Assembly: GCF_900637555.1 (NCBI RefSeq)
Contig: NZ_LR134378.1
Span: forward strand, 2,366,001-2,430,000
Source: Lautropia mirabilis
GTDB taxonomy: Bacteria > Pseudomonadota > Gammaproteobacteria > Burkholderiales > Burkholderiaceae_E
Length of the DNA stretch: 64,000 bases
Direction of reading: 5' to 3'
Positions 8,754 to 18,530 of this stretch are shown here, piece after piece. Position numbers and translations under genes: made by a program. Below the pieces are notes generated by a model that was not told the DNA's origin, ran no database searches, and saw nothing but the letters and a program-made list of their open reading frames with translations. The first letter of the stretch is position 1. The number at the start of each line of letters is the position of its first letter.

Positions 8754-9569
8754 ATGACCCAATCCTCTTCCGGTCTTTTCTCCAAGCGCACCCTCGGTGC
8801 AGCCGCCCTGCTGTCGGCCGGCCTGCTGCTGGGCAGCCCCACCATGGCGCAGAATGCCGCCGTCGTCAACGGCAAGGCCATCCCCTCCTCGCGCGTCGAC
8901 GAGTTCGTCAAGATCCTGGCCCAGCAAGGCCGGCCTGACACCCCCGAAACCCGCAAGATGATCCGCGACGAGCTGATCACCCGCGAGCTGTTCGTGCAGG
9001 AAGCCGACAAGCGCGGCCTGGAGAAGACCCCCGAGGTCAAGCAGCAGCTGGAACAGATCCGCCAGGACGTGCTGATCCGCGCCCTCATCGCCAACGAGCT
9101 GAAGCAGTCGCCCGTCACCGACGCCGAAGTCAAGGCCGAATACGAGAAGCTCGTCAAGGACTCGGCCCAGAGCGGCGCCCAGGAATACAAGGCCCGCCAC
9201 ATCCTGGTTGAATCCGAGGACGAGGCCAAGCAGATCGTCGAGCGTCTGAAGAAGGGCGAGGGCTTCGAGTCGCTGGCCAAGCTGTCCAAGGATCCCGGAT
9301 CGGGTGCCAACGGCGGTGACCTGGGCTGGAACACGCCCGACACCTTCGTGAAGGAATTCTCCGAGGCGATGACCAAGCTGAAGAAGGGTGAATACACCGT
9401 CATCCCGGTCAAGACCCAGTTCGGCTACCACATCATCCAGCTCGACGACGTGCGTGCCGCCGAGCCGCCTCCGTTCGACCAGGTCAAGCCCCAGCTGAAA
9501 CAGCAGCTGGAGCGTCAGAAGATCCAGGCCCTGCAGGAGAAACTGCGCGCTTCGGCCAAGATTCAGTAA
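8754..9569 (+). CDS. Periplasmic peptidylprolyl isomerase (PpiC/parvulin type)
   Basis: 271 residues. An N-terminal signal peptide (residues 1-32, hydrophobic GAAALLSAGLLLG, cleavage near MAQ-NA) is followed by a SurA-like helical region. A parvulin rotamase domain at about 147-238 shows ARHILV, GGDLGW, FVKEF and the TQFGYHIIQLDD end motif. The protein should catalyse prolyl isomerisation and chaperone outer-membrane or secreted proteins in the periplasm. Codon use is Lys/Glu-rich and highly biased, suggesting strong expression. It lies 133 bp after bolA and is followed by a strong terminator at 9661-9699. Confidence 0.93.
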   Translation: MTQSSSGLFSKRTLGAAALLSAGLLLGSPTMAQNAAVVNGKAIPSSRVDEFVKILAQQGRPDTPETRKMIRDELITRELFVQEADKRGLEKTPEVKQQLEQIRQDVLIRALIANELKQSPVTDAEVKAEYEKLVKDSAQSGAQEYKARHILVESEDEAKQIVERLKKGEGFESLAKLSKDPGSGANGGDLGWNTPDTFVKEFSEAMTKLKKGEYTVIPVKTQFGYHIIQLDDVRAAEPPPFDQVKPQLKQQLERQKIQALQEKLRASAKIQ

Positions 9570-9660
9570 GGCCAGGAACCCTGGCAAAGGCGGCGGCAGG
9601 CACGACCGGCCCCGCCTTCATCCAGGTTCCGGACACAGGGCCCTGGCCTTGCGTCCAACG

Positions 9661-9699
9661 AAGAAGGGGCGATGCCGGAAGGCATCGCCCCTTCTTTTT
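9661..9699 (+). terminator. Rho-independent terminator after the PpiC-type gene
   Basis: A perfect 16-bp stem (AAGAAGGGGCGATGCC with its complement) closes a GGAA tetraloop and runs into five T residues on the plus strand. It ends the yciB-bolA-ppiC unit. Facing genes on the minus strand (sstT, ending at 9790) may use it in the other orientation, but the T-tract there is weaker. Confidence 0.9.
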
Positions 9700-9789
9700 G
9701 CGTGTCCGCCGAAGCCTGCCACAGGGTGCAGACAGGTATACGCCGCTGGCCCCGGAAAACCTCCCCGGGGCCATTTCCCCTGTCTGGGC

Positions 9790-11079
9790 CTAGGCCTTGT
9801 GTGCCTGGTCCACAGCAGCCGTGAACAGCACGTCAGTCGACGAGTTCAGCGCCGTCTCGGAAGAATCCTGGATCACGCTGATGATGAAGCCCACGCCGGC
9901 CACCTGCATCGCCACGTCGTTATCGATGCTGAAGAGCGCGCAGGCCATCGGGATCAGCAGCAGCGAACCACCGGCCACCCCCGAAGCACCGCAGGCGCCC
10001 AGCGTGGCCACCACGCTCAGCAGCAGCGCCGTGGCAAAGTCCACCTGGATGCCCATCGTGTTCACCGCCGCCAGCGTCAGCACCGTGATGGTGATGGCGG
10101 CCCCTGCCATGTTGATCGTCGCACCCAGCGGGATCGAGATCGAGTAAGTGTCCTCGTGCAGGTTCAGCTTCTTGGCCAGCGCCATGTTCACCGGAATGTT
10201 GGCCGCCGAGCTGCGGGTGAAGAAGGCCGGAATGCCGCTTTCCAGCAGGCAGGTGAACACCAGCGGATAGGGATTGCGACGCGTCTGGCTGAAGACGATC
10301 AGCGGATTGACCACCAGCGCCACGAACACCATCGCACCCACCAGCACCAGCAGCAGGTGCAGGTACTGCTGCAGCTTCGCAAAGCCATCCGGCGACAGCA
10401 GCGTGCTCAGCAGCAGGCCCAGGATGCCCAGCGGCGCAAAGCCGATCACGAAACGCACCACCTTGGACACGGCCTCGGCTGCGTCGTTGAGCATCGTCCG
10501 CGTGTGCTCGCTGGCATGACGGAACGACAGCCCCAGCAGCACGCCCCAGCCCAGGATGCCGATGTAGTTGGCCTCGAGCAGCGCCTTGATCGGGTTGCTC
10601 ACCAGCTTCATCAGCACATCCTTCAGCACCATGCCGATACCGCCGGGCGCCACCTCAGTAGCGTGCTTGACCCCCTCCAGCGACAGGTTCGACGGGAACA
10701 TGAAGCTGGCGGCCACCGCCACCAGTGCCGCCGCAAAGGTGCCCACCAGATACAGCACCAGGATCGGGCGGATGTTCGTCTCGGTCCCGTGCTCATGCTG
10801 CGCAATGGCCGCCATCACCAGCACCAGAACCAGGACCGGTGCCACCGCCTTCAGCGCACCGACAAACAGGTCACCCAGCAGCTGGGCCCCAGCCATCACG
10901 TCCGAAGGCCAGCCAGCCGGCAGGGCTCCGGTCCGTTCGATCACGGCGTCCCAACCTTCGGCACCCCCGCCAAAATGCCGGGTCACCAGCGCCACCACCA
11001 CGGCCAGCACCAGGCCGATGACGATGCGGGTCACCAGATTCAGCCGTGACCACGCTCCAAGAACTCCCTCTCTTGCCAT
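9790..11079 (-). CDS. sstT: Serine/threonine:sodium symporter SstT
   Basis: 429-residue member of the DAACS (dicarboxylate/amino acid:cation) family. It has about eight to nine membrane helices and the hallmark segments [20 protein letters not shown] and [17 protein letters not shown], which line the substrate and sodium sites. These match SstT, which imports serine and threonine with Na+. The frame is open further upstream, but the ATG at 11079 is preceded by AGGGG at 6-nt spacing and gives the usual SstT N-terminus. The gene stands alone, convergent with the PpiC-type gene. Confidence 0.93.
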   Translation of the reverse strand: MAREGVLGAWSRLNLVTRIVIGLVLAVVVALVTRHFGGGAEGWDAVIERTGALPAGWPSDVMAGAQLLGDLFVGALKAVAPVLVLVLVMAAIAQHEHGTETNIRPILVLYLVGTFAAALVAVAASFMFPSNLSLEGVKHATEVAPGGIGMVLKDVLMKLVSNPIKALLEANYIGILGWGVLLGLSFRHASEHTRTMLNDAAEAVSKVVRFVIGFAPLGILGLLLSTLLSPDGFAKLQQYLHLLLVLVGAMVFVALVVNPLIVFSQTRRNPYPLVFTCLLESGIPAFFTRSSAANIPVNMALAKKLNLHEDTYSISIPLGATINMAGAAITITVLTLAAVNTMGIQVDFATALLLSVVATLGACGASGVAGGSLLLIPMACALFSIDNDVAMQVAGVGFIISVIQDSSETALNSSTDVLFTAAVDQAHKA

Positions 11080-11248
11080 GAAAACCCCTGTCAATCGACA
11101 TCCGGTCCCTGCAGGCCGCCACAGCCGCCCCCTGCAGGCATCCATGCCATGGGGTCGTCATGCGGCGCCGTCAGCCACGGGCCTTCTGCCGGCGTTGGAA
11201 AGGGGGCTATTCTTGCACCTTTCACGCAGGAAGCACACGATCAACCTT

Positions 11249-12597
<1,349 letters not shown>

Positions 12598-12616
12598 CCG
12601 TTCCTCTTGAAAGAAG

Positions 12617-14371
12617 TCAGTTGCCCGTCTTGCCACGCAGCAGGCTCTCGGGGTGACGCTCCAGGTAATCGGTCAGGCGTCGCAGCGAATCGGCTGCCTT
12701 CGAGACCGAACGCAACGTCTGCTGCAGCTCTTCCTGCGTCGGCGAATCACTGGCCAGCGTCCGGTTGGCCGACACCAGCGTGCGGTCTGCCGAATCCAGC
12801 GTCTTCTTCAGGCTCTGGATGGTGCCCATCAGCTGCGGTGCCAGATTGTCGTTGAGCCCCTTGACGGTCTTCTCGGCCGCATTGACCGTGCGCCGCATGC
12901 CTGCCAGCGTCTGCTGCAGGTCACGCCCGATCTGATCGAACGGCACCTTGTTGATCTTGGCCAGGATCTCGGCAATCTGCTGCTGGAACTCGTCCAGCGA
13001 ATTGCCCACCGTCGGCAGCTCCATCAGGTCACCCTGCACGCTGCGCATCTCGGCCGGCTTGGCCTGCGGGAAGAAGTCCAGCGAGACATACAGCTGGCCC
13101 GTCAGCAGGTTGCCGGTCCGCAACTGCGCCCGCAGCCCGCGCTGGACCATGTTCTGCAGCCAGCGATTGCCCTCTTCCTCCAGCTCCTTCTGCGTCATGC
13201 CGGCACCCAGGGGCCCCTGGGCCTGCAGCCCGCGCCCCCGCTTCATGCGGTCGGAAAACACCTCGATCAGCACCGGCATGTGAATCTCGTTGGTGTTCTC
13301 GTCCACCACGGCGTCGATGGCCCGGACCTGGCCCAGCTCCACGCCCCGGAAATCCACGATGGCCCCCACCTGCAGCCCCCGCAGCGACTGGTCGAAGTTC
13401 AGCACCAGGAAGCGCGACGGCCCGTCAGGCTTCTTCATGGCATCCGCCTCGCTGGCGGCCAGCATGAAGGCCGTATGCTCGTTGGCCGCCTCGCCCTTGC
13501 CCTCGATGGGCGAGGCAAAGGCAATGCCGCCCAGCGCCACCGTCAGCAGCGACTGCGTGCGGACCGACACGCCACTGGAATCCAGCTTCGCCTCCACGCC
13601 GCTGGCTTCCCAGAAGCGCGAGTTCGTGCCCACGAAGCGGTCATAGGGGCTGTTCACGAAGACGTCGATCGTCACCCGGTCGCCCGACTCGTCCAGCGAA
13701 TAACCGGTCACGCGCCCCACCGTCACCCGCCTGTAGAGCACCGGCGAACCGATGTCCAGCGACCCCAGATCCTTGGCCCGCAGGCGGAACTGGCTGCCCG
13801 CCTCGTCATACTTCAGCGGCGGCGGGCTCTCCAGCCCCTCGAAGGTCGAGACCATCTCGGCCGACTTGCCGGCATCCACGCCGATGTAGGCCCCCGACAG
13901 CAGCGTGCCCAGGCCCGACACCCCGGATATGTCAGCACGCGGCCGCACGACCCAGTAGCGCGAGTCCTTGGCCCGGAAGGATCCGGCCTTGCGATTCAGC
14001 TCGATATCCACTTCCACGTGCGAGCGGTCATCGGCCAGTTCGATGGACTTGACCTGGCCCACCTCCACGTCCTTGTAGCGCAGCTTCGTCTTGCCGGCCT
14101 CCAGACCCTCGGCCGTCTTGAAACTGACCGTGATCGTGGGGCCGTGCTGCGTCATCTGGCGATAGGTGAGGATCGCTCCCACCAGCGCTGCCAGCAGCGG
14201 CAGCAGCCAGATCAGCGACGGCAGCCAGCGATAGCGCCGATCCTCCACCGCCGCCTCGGGCACCAGCACATCGTCGTGATAGCCGCCGGCAGCCCCCTGT
14301 GCCTGCCCCTGGCCGTTCCCGGCCGCCGTCACAGGGCGCCCCTGCGCGTCAGATCGTTCCTCGTTGCTCAT
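12617..14371 (-). CDS. pqiB: PqiB: MCE-domain intermembrane lipid transport protein
   Basis: 584 residues with one membrane span (about 49-69) and three successive MCE/MlaD domains. They begin near TITVSFKTAEGLEAGKTKLRYKD, LKYDEAGSQFRLRAKDLG and SRFLVLNFDQSLRGLQVGA. A long helical C-terminal needle region follows, with heptad-like leucines and repeated TLASDS/TLVSAN units. PqiB hexamers form a syringe-like channel moving phospholipids between inner and outer membranes. The gene sits between pqiA and pqiC in the usual order. Length (E. coli 546) is slightly above normal because of a Gly/Gln-rich N-terminal head. Confidence 0.94.
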   Translation of the reverse strand: MSNEERSDAQGRPVTAAGNGQGQAQGAAGGYHDDVLVPEAAVEDRRYRWLPSLIWLLPLLAALVGAILTYRQMTQHGPTITVSFKTAEGLEAGKTKLRYKDVEVGQVKSIELADDRSHVEVDIELNRKAGSFRAKDSRYWVVRPRADISGVSGLGTLLSGAYIGVDAGKSAEMVSTFEGLESPPPLKYDEAGSQFRLRAKDLGSLDIGSPVLYRRVTVGRVTGYSLDESGDRVTIDVFVNSPYDRFVGTNSRFWEASGVEAKLDSSGVSVRTQSLLTVALGGIAFASPIEGKGEAANEHTAFMLAASEADAMKKPDGPSRFLVLNFDQSLRGLQVGAIVDFRGVELGQVRAIDAVVDENTNEIHMPVLIEVFSDRMKRGRGLQAQGPLGAGMTQKELEEEGNRWLQNMVQRGLRAQLRTGNLLTGQLYVSLDFFPQAKPAEMRSVQGDLMELPTVGNSLDEFQQQIAEILAKINKVPFDQIGRDLQQTLAGMRRTVNAAEKTVKGLNDNLAPQLMGTIQSLKKTLDSADRTLVSANRTLASDSPTQEELQQTLRSVSKAADSLRRLTDYLERHPESLLRGKTGN

Positions 14372-14428
14372 CCGTCAACCCTTGTCCACACCATGGCGCC
14401 AGCCCAAGGCCGGCACCGATTGCTCCAT

Positions 14429-15853
14429 CTATCCCGCACGCCCCGAAACCACGCCCGGATTCGCACGCCTGCGCCTGCGGCCGTGCAGCAGCCCGGGCCG
14501 GAAACGCGCGTCCCAGGCCCGTCGCGCATCGAAACTCATCGTGGCCAGCATCGTCAGCACCACCACCGCCCCGAAGGCGGCAATGCCCGGACCAGCCTTG
14601 ACCACTGCCACGCCCGGCATCTGCACCAGTGAGCTGGTCACCGCCACCACGAACACGTCCAGCATCGACCAGCGCCCCACCCATTCCACGATGTCATAGA
14701 GATGGGTGCGCTCCTGCAGCCGCCACAGGCTGCGGAACTGCACCAGCAGCGTCAGCAGGATCAGGGCCACCAGCTTGAAGAGCGGGATCAGGAAGCTGGC
14801 AATGAAGATGATGGCCGCCAGCGCCCATTCCCCATCCTGCCAGAAGTAGATCACCCCGGACAGGATCGTCGAATCATCGGTACCGAACAGCGTGCTGGTG
14901 GTCATCACCGGCAGCAGGTTGGCCGGCACATACAGGATCATCGCCGTGATCAGCAGCGCCCAGGTCACGCCCAGCCCCCCCGGCTTGCGCCGGTGCAGCC
15001 GCGCGTCACAGTGCCGGCAACGCTCGCCTTCCCGGGCTTCGGCCCAGACCGTGTCGCAATGCCGGCAGGAGATCATCCCCAGCCTACGCCCGCAGAACCG
15101 GGCCGACTCCGCTGCCGTCAGCAACGCACCGTCATGTGCGTCGCGATGCCTGCCCACCGCCGTCTTCCACTCCCCGTCAGCCTCTTCCAGCACCGGCGGC
15201 TGGCCGGCATACACCACCTGGTCATCCTGCAGCCGCACCTCGCCCACCGGCATGTGGGTGCGCCGGATGAGCCGCCGCAGCCGGAACGTGAGAACCACCG
15301 TGAGCGTGATGGTCGTGCCCATCCAGGCCCACAGTGCCGGACCGGCGATGATGCTGGCCATCGACGACAGCTTGATGATGGCCACCAGCACCCCCAGCAG
15401 GAACACCTCCACCATGCTCCACGGATACACCTGCTGCATCATCCGCACCAGCCGGTTCTGCACGCCGGCCGGCACATCGTCGCGCCCGGTCAGCCACAGC
15501 ACGAACAGGAGCGTCAGCAGATACAGCCCCGGCAGGAAGAGCGTGGGCACGAACACCATCAGCGCCACCGCGAACATCCCGGACTGCAGCAGCGTCATCA
15601 CCGCACCCACGAGCGTCAGCTGGTGGACCGTGCCCTGCAGCTCGATGGCCACGATGGGAAAGACGTTGGCCATCACGAAGAGCAGCAGGCAGGTAAGCAC
15701 CAGCGGAATCATCCGCGCCCGATTGAGGCGTGATGACCTGGCCAGCTCCGAACCACACACCCGGCACCGCGCACGCTGCCCGTCCTTGAGGTGCACACGC
15801 CTGTGCAGGGTGTCGCACATCGGACAGGCCGTCAGACCATGGACTTCGCGCAT
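14429..15853 (-). CDS. pqiA: PqiA: inner-membrane component of the Pqi lipid transport system
   Basis: 474 residues made of two similar halves, each with a zinc-ribbon-like CxxC pair region (CPMCDTLH and CRVCGSEL; later CRHCDTVW and CRHCDARL) followed by four membrane helices. This duplicated PqiA domain architecture is diagnostic. The protein should deliver lipid to PqiB at the inner membrane. The frame is open far upstream over the divergent mnmD gene, but conservation begins at MREVHGLTACP, so ATG 15853 is used (GTG at 15856 is possible). Only 15 bp separate it from the divergent mnmD start, so their promoters must overlap neighbouring coding sequence. Confidence 0.92.
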   Translation of the reverse strand: MREVHGLTACPMCDTLHRRVHLKDGQRARCRVCGSELARSSRLNRARMIPLVLTCLLLFVMANVFPIVAIELQGTVHQLTLVGAVMTLLQSGMFAVALMVFVPTLFLPGLYLLTLLFVLWLTGRDDVPAGVQNRLVRMMQQVYPWSMVEVFLLGVLVAIIKLSSMASIIAGPALWAWMGTTITLTVVLTFRLRRLIRRTHMPVGEVRLQDDQVVYAGQPPVLEEADGEWKTAVGRHRDAHDGALLTAAESARFCGRRLGMISCRHCDTVWAEAREGERCRHCDARLHRRKPGGLGVTWALLITAMILYVPANLLPVMTTSTLFGTDDSTILSGVIYFWQDGEWALAAIIFIASFLIPLFKLVALILLTLLVQFRSLWRLQERTHLYDIVEWVGRWSMLDVFVVAVTSSLVQMPGVAVVKAGPGIAAFGAVVVLTMLATMSFDARRAWDARFRPGLLHGRRRRRANPGVVSGRAG

Positions 15854-15868
15854 CACTAGAATAACCTC

Positions 15869-16879
15869 ATGACCCCGGAAACGATACCTGATGCCACCAG
15901 CAGCACCCCGGTCGCCTGGCAGGACGGCCAGCCCTTCAGTCCCCGCTACGGGGATCGCTACCACACGCAAAGTGGCGCCCGCGCCCAGGCCGAACACGTC
16001 TTCCTGGGTGGCTGCGGGCTGCCCGACGCGTGGTCGTGCCGTTCCCCGGAGACGGCCGGAAACGACCTGGAGTGTGGCACGTCGGGAGGCACCCCGTGCC
16101 TGGACAATGACAGGAATGCCGACACCACCACGGCACCTTCCGGCCCCGCCTGCTGGAGCATCCTGGAAACCGGCTTCGGCCTGGGGCTGAACTTCCTGTC
16201 GGCCTGGGCCTGCTGGCAGGCCAGTCCGGCACGCCCGGCCACGCTGCGCTTCGTCAGCACCGAGGCGCACCCGGTCAGCGCCCACGACATCCGCCGTGCC
16301 GGCGCCGGAGATCCATGCCTGCAGCCGCTGGCCAAGCGCCTGGCTGACGCCTGGCCGGATGCCACAACACTGGCCGCATGGTACTCGGGAAACGCCGACG
16401 ACGCGCCTCCCTGTCACACCGATGCCGAATCGGAGACATCCGCTGAGGGCCGCGCGACCCCGGAAAGGACGCCCCGACCGCAGACATCCGGTTTGCCGGA
16501 TCCCTCCACCACGCATGGCTGGAAAGAGCCGACCTGCCTGACCCTGCGCTTTGACGATCCCCAGGGAACGGTCGAACTGCAGCTGCTGCTGGGAGACGCT
16601 GCCACCCGGCTGGAGGGCTGGCACGCCCGGCATGGCAGTCTTGGCGCCGACAGCGTGTTCCTGGACGGATTCGACCCGAAGAAGAACCCTGCCATGTGGG
16701 ATGTCCGCACCATGCAGGCCGTGGCCCGCCACTGCCGCCCGGGCACCCGCATCGCCACCTGGTGCGTGGCCCGCAGCGTGCGCGATGCACTCACCCAGGC
16801 CGGCTTCCGGCTGCACAGGCGCCCCGGCCTGCCCCCCAAGCGCCACTGCCTGGCCGGGGAATGGCCCGACACACCGTAG
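15869..16879 (+). CDS. mnmD: tRNA 5-methylaminomethyl-2-thiouridine methyltransferase, MnmD type
   Basis: 336 residues resembling the methyltransferase half of MnmC. SILETGFGLGLNFL is the SAM-binding loop and VFLDGFDPKKNPAMW is the family signature before the catalytic region. RPGLPPKRHCLAG ends the domain. It should methylate nm5s2U34 to mnm5s2U34 in tRNA. The FAD-dependent oxidase half of MnmC is absent, so this is a stand-alone MnmD. Two Cys/Thr/Pro-rich insertions (about 58-92 and 175-220) enlarge it beyond the usual 220-250 residues. It ends 6 bp from the convergent SMR gene. Confidence 0.88.
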   Translation: MTPETIPDATSSTPVAWQDGQPFSPRYGDRYHTQSGARAQAEHVFLGGCGLPDAWSCRSPETAGNDLECGTSGGTPCLDNDRNADTTTAPSGPACWSILETGFGLGLNFLSAWACWQASPARPATLRFVSTEAHPVSAHDIRRAGAGDPCLQPLAKRLADAWPDATTLAAWYSGNADDAPPCHTDAESETSAEGRATPERTPRPQTSGLPDPSTTHGWKEPTCLTLRFDDPQGTVELQLLLGDAATRLEGWHARHGSLGADSVFLDGFDPKKNPAMWDVRTMQAVARHCRPGTRIATWCVARSVRDALTQAGFRLHRRPGLPPKRHCLAGEWPDTP

Positions 16880-16885
16880 CCGATA

Positions 16886-17227
16886 TCAGGAGCGCACGGC
16901 CACCACGATGCCGCCCATGATCAGCACGATGCCGATGAAGTACTGGGGCGTGAAGCGCTCGCCGAACAGCCAGTGACTGGCCAGCGGCACCAGCACGAAG
17001 GCCAGCGCCATCATCGGATAGACCTTGCCCAGCTCCGCCTTCTGCAGCACCCAGATCCAGGCAATGGTGATGAGCCCGTACAGCGCCAGCGCGGTGAACA
17101 GCAACGTGGCCGTGCGCGGTACCAGGAAGGATCCGGTCTCGGCCAGCGAATTGGCGGCCAGCTTGAAGAGGATCTGGCCTGCAGCCATGCCGAAGACGCA
17201 CATCAGCGCCCAGAAATAGGTCAACAC
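16886..17227 (-). CDS. Small four-helix transporter of the SMR/EamA superfamily
   Basis: 113 residues with four predicted membrane helices, the second and third joined by WVLQKAELGKVYPMMAL. That segment is typical of EmrE-like and ArnE/ArnF-like proteins. SMR members either export cationic drugs or, as in the ArnE/F group, flip lipid-linked sugars. It lies 31 bp downstream of a polyprenyl-phosphate-type glycosyltransferase on the same strand. That favours a flippase role for a lipid-linked sugar. The membrane Glu14 of true EmrE drug pumps is not obvious here, which fits this view but does not prove it. Confidence 0.8.
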   Translation of the reverse strand: MLTYFWALMCVFGMAAGQILFKLAANSLAETGSFLVPRTATLLFTALALYGLITIAWIWVLQKAELGKVYPMMALAFVLVPLASHWLFGERFTPQYFIGIVLIMGGIVVAVRS

Positions 17228-17258
17228 CGGTTGTTCTCCCTTGATGCCCTGGCGCGTG

Positions 17259-18389
17259 TCATGAACGCTGCGCCCGTGATTCGTCCGATTCGTTCCCGGC
17301 GGCCTGCGCGGCCGACTCGGTGCCGGCAGGCGAGCTGGTCACCGTCTCGCCCCGCATGATCTGCGTGTGCGTTCCCATCCGGCGTGCCTCGATCACCCGC
17401 GTCACCGAGGCCGACGGGTTCTTGAATCGCTCCAGCGTGCGCGACGTGCGCAGGAACGGCCGCTGCGGCACCGACTGCACGTCCTGGCCGATGAAGGCCA
17501 GGATCAGCTCGATGCCCACCAGCACCGGCAGGGCCGACAGCATGACGGTACCCGGCGTTGCCGTCACGCCCAGGCTGCTGGCCTCGTTCCACTTGTACAG
17601 GCCGAACAGTACCCCGAAGATCAGCAGCAACATGCCCATGGGCAGCTGCAGCGAGGCCAGCGACAGGTCCCGCAGATAGTAGTTGTAGAAGATGCGCTTG
17701 AAGGTGTTGCGCACGTGCTTGAAGAAGAACTCGCCCACCACCTTGGAGATCCGCAGGTTGCTCACCTCGTCCCCGTAGGAGGCGTGCATCGGGATGTCCA
17801 CCACCACCGCCCGCAGCGTGTTGAGCCGGAACAGCATGTCCGACTCGAAGAAATAGCGTCGGCTGATGCGTCCGAACGGCAGGCAGGCCGCCACATCGCG
17901 GTGGATGGCCGTGTAGCCGTTGGTGGGATCGAACAGGTTCCAGTAGCCCGACGAGATCTTGTTGAAGAACGACAGCACCGCATTGCCCAGCAGGCGGACG
18001 GTGGGCATCTGGCTGACCTGCTCCAGATCAAAGAAGCGGTTGCCCTTGGTGTAGTCGGCTTCACCGGCCAGGATCGGCGCCACGAAGTCCGGCAACAGCT
18101 CGGGCGCCATCTGGCCGTCACCGTCGATCTTGACCATGATGTCCATGCCGTCATCCAGCGCCACCCGGTAGCCGGTCATCACCGCGCCCCCCACGCCCTG
18201 GTTGATCTGATGGCGGACCACCCGGACCCGGCTGTCGGTGCATTCCTGCTCCACCAGGTCGCCGGACCCCTCCGGACAGCAGTCATCCACCACATAGACC
18301 CGCCTGACCTCGGGGCCGATGCGCTGCAGGACTTCCAGGATATGGGCCTTGACCTTGTAACAGGGAATGATGACCGCGATGCTTGCCAT
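17259..18389 (-). CDS. Family 2 glycosyltransferase (polyprenyl-phosphate sugar transferase type)
   Basis: 376 residues. A GT-A domain opens with IAVIIPCYKVKAHI, has the metal/nucleotide motifs VVDDCCPEGSGD and KIDGDGQM, and then FESDMLFRLN. Two C-terminal membrane helices follow (about 245-265 and 285-308). This resembles DPM1/GtrB-like enzymes that move a sugar from an NDP donor to undecaprenyl phosphate on the cytoplasmic face of the inner membrane. The hydrophilic tail (about 40 residues, Ser/Ala/Glu-rich) looks disordered. Together with the SMR-type gene downstream it would supply and flip a lipid-linked sugar for envelope modification. The sugar is unknown. Confidence 0.85.
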   Translation of the reverse strand: MASIAVIIPCYKVKAHILEVLQRIGPEVRRVYVVDDCCPEGSGDLVEQECTDSRVRVVRHQINQGVGGAVMTGYRVALDDGMDIMVKIDGDGQMAPELLPDFVAPILAGEADYTKGNRFFDLEQVSQMPTVRLLGNAVLSFFNKISSGYWNLFDPTNGYTAIHRDVAACLPFGRISRRYFFESDMLFRLNTLRAVVVDIPMHASYGDEVSNLRISKVVGEFFFKHVRNTFKRIFYNYYLRDLSLASLQLPMGMLLLIFGVLFGLYKWNEASSLGVTATPGTVMLSALPVLVGIELILAFIGQDVQSVPQRPFLRTSRTLERFKNPSASVTRVIEARRMGTHTQIMRGETVTSSPAGTESAAQAAGNESDESRAQRS

Positions 18390-18530
18390 GAATGCTCGTG
18401 TCGCCTGGACGAAGCCGGAGAAGGACAGCTGGCTATTCTACAGGGCCGGGCGGATCCACCATCACGCCCCTCGCCCGGACCGTCGGGACACCACACCCGG
18501 GCGCTTGTACCGGCACCGGGCCGTGCAGCC

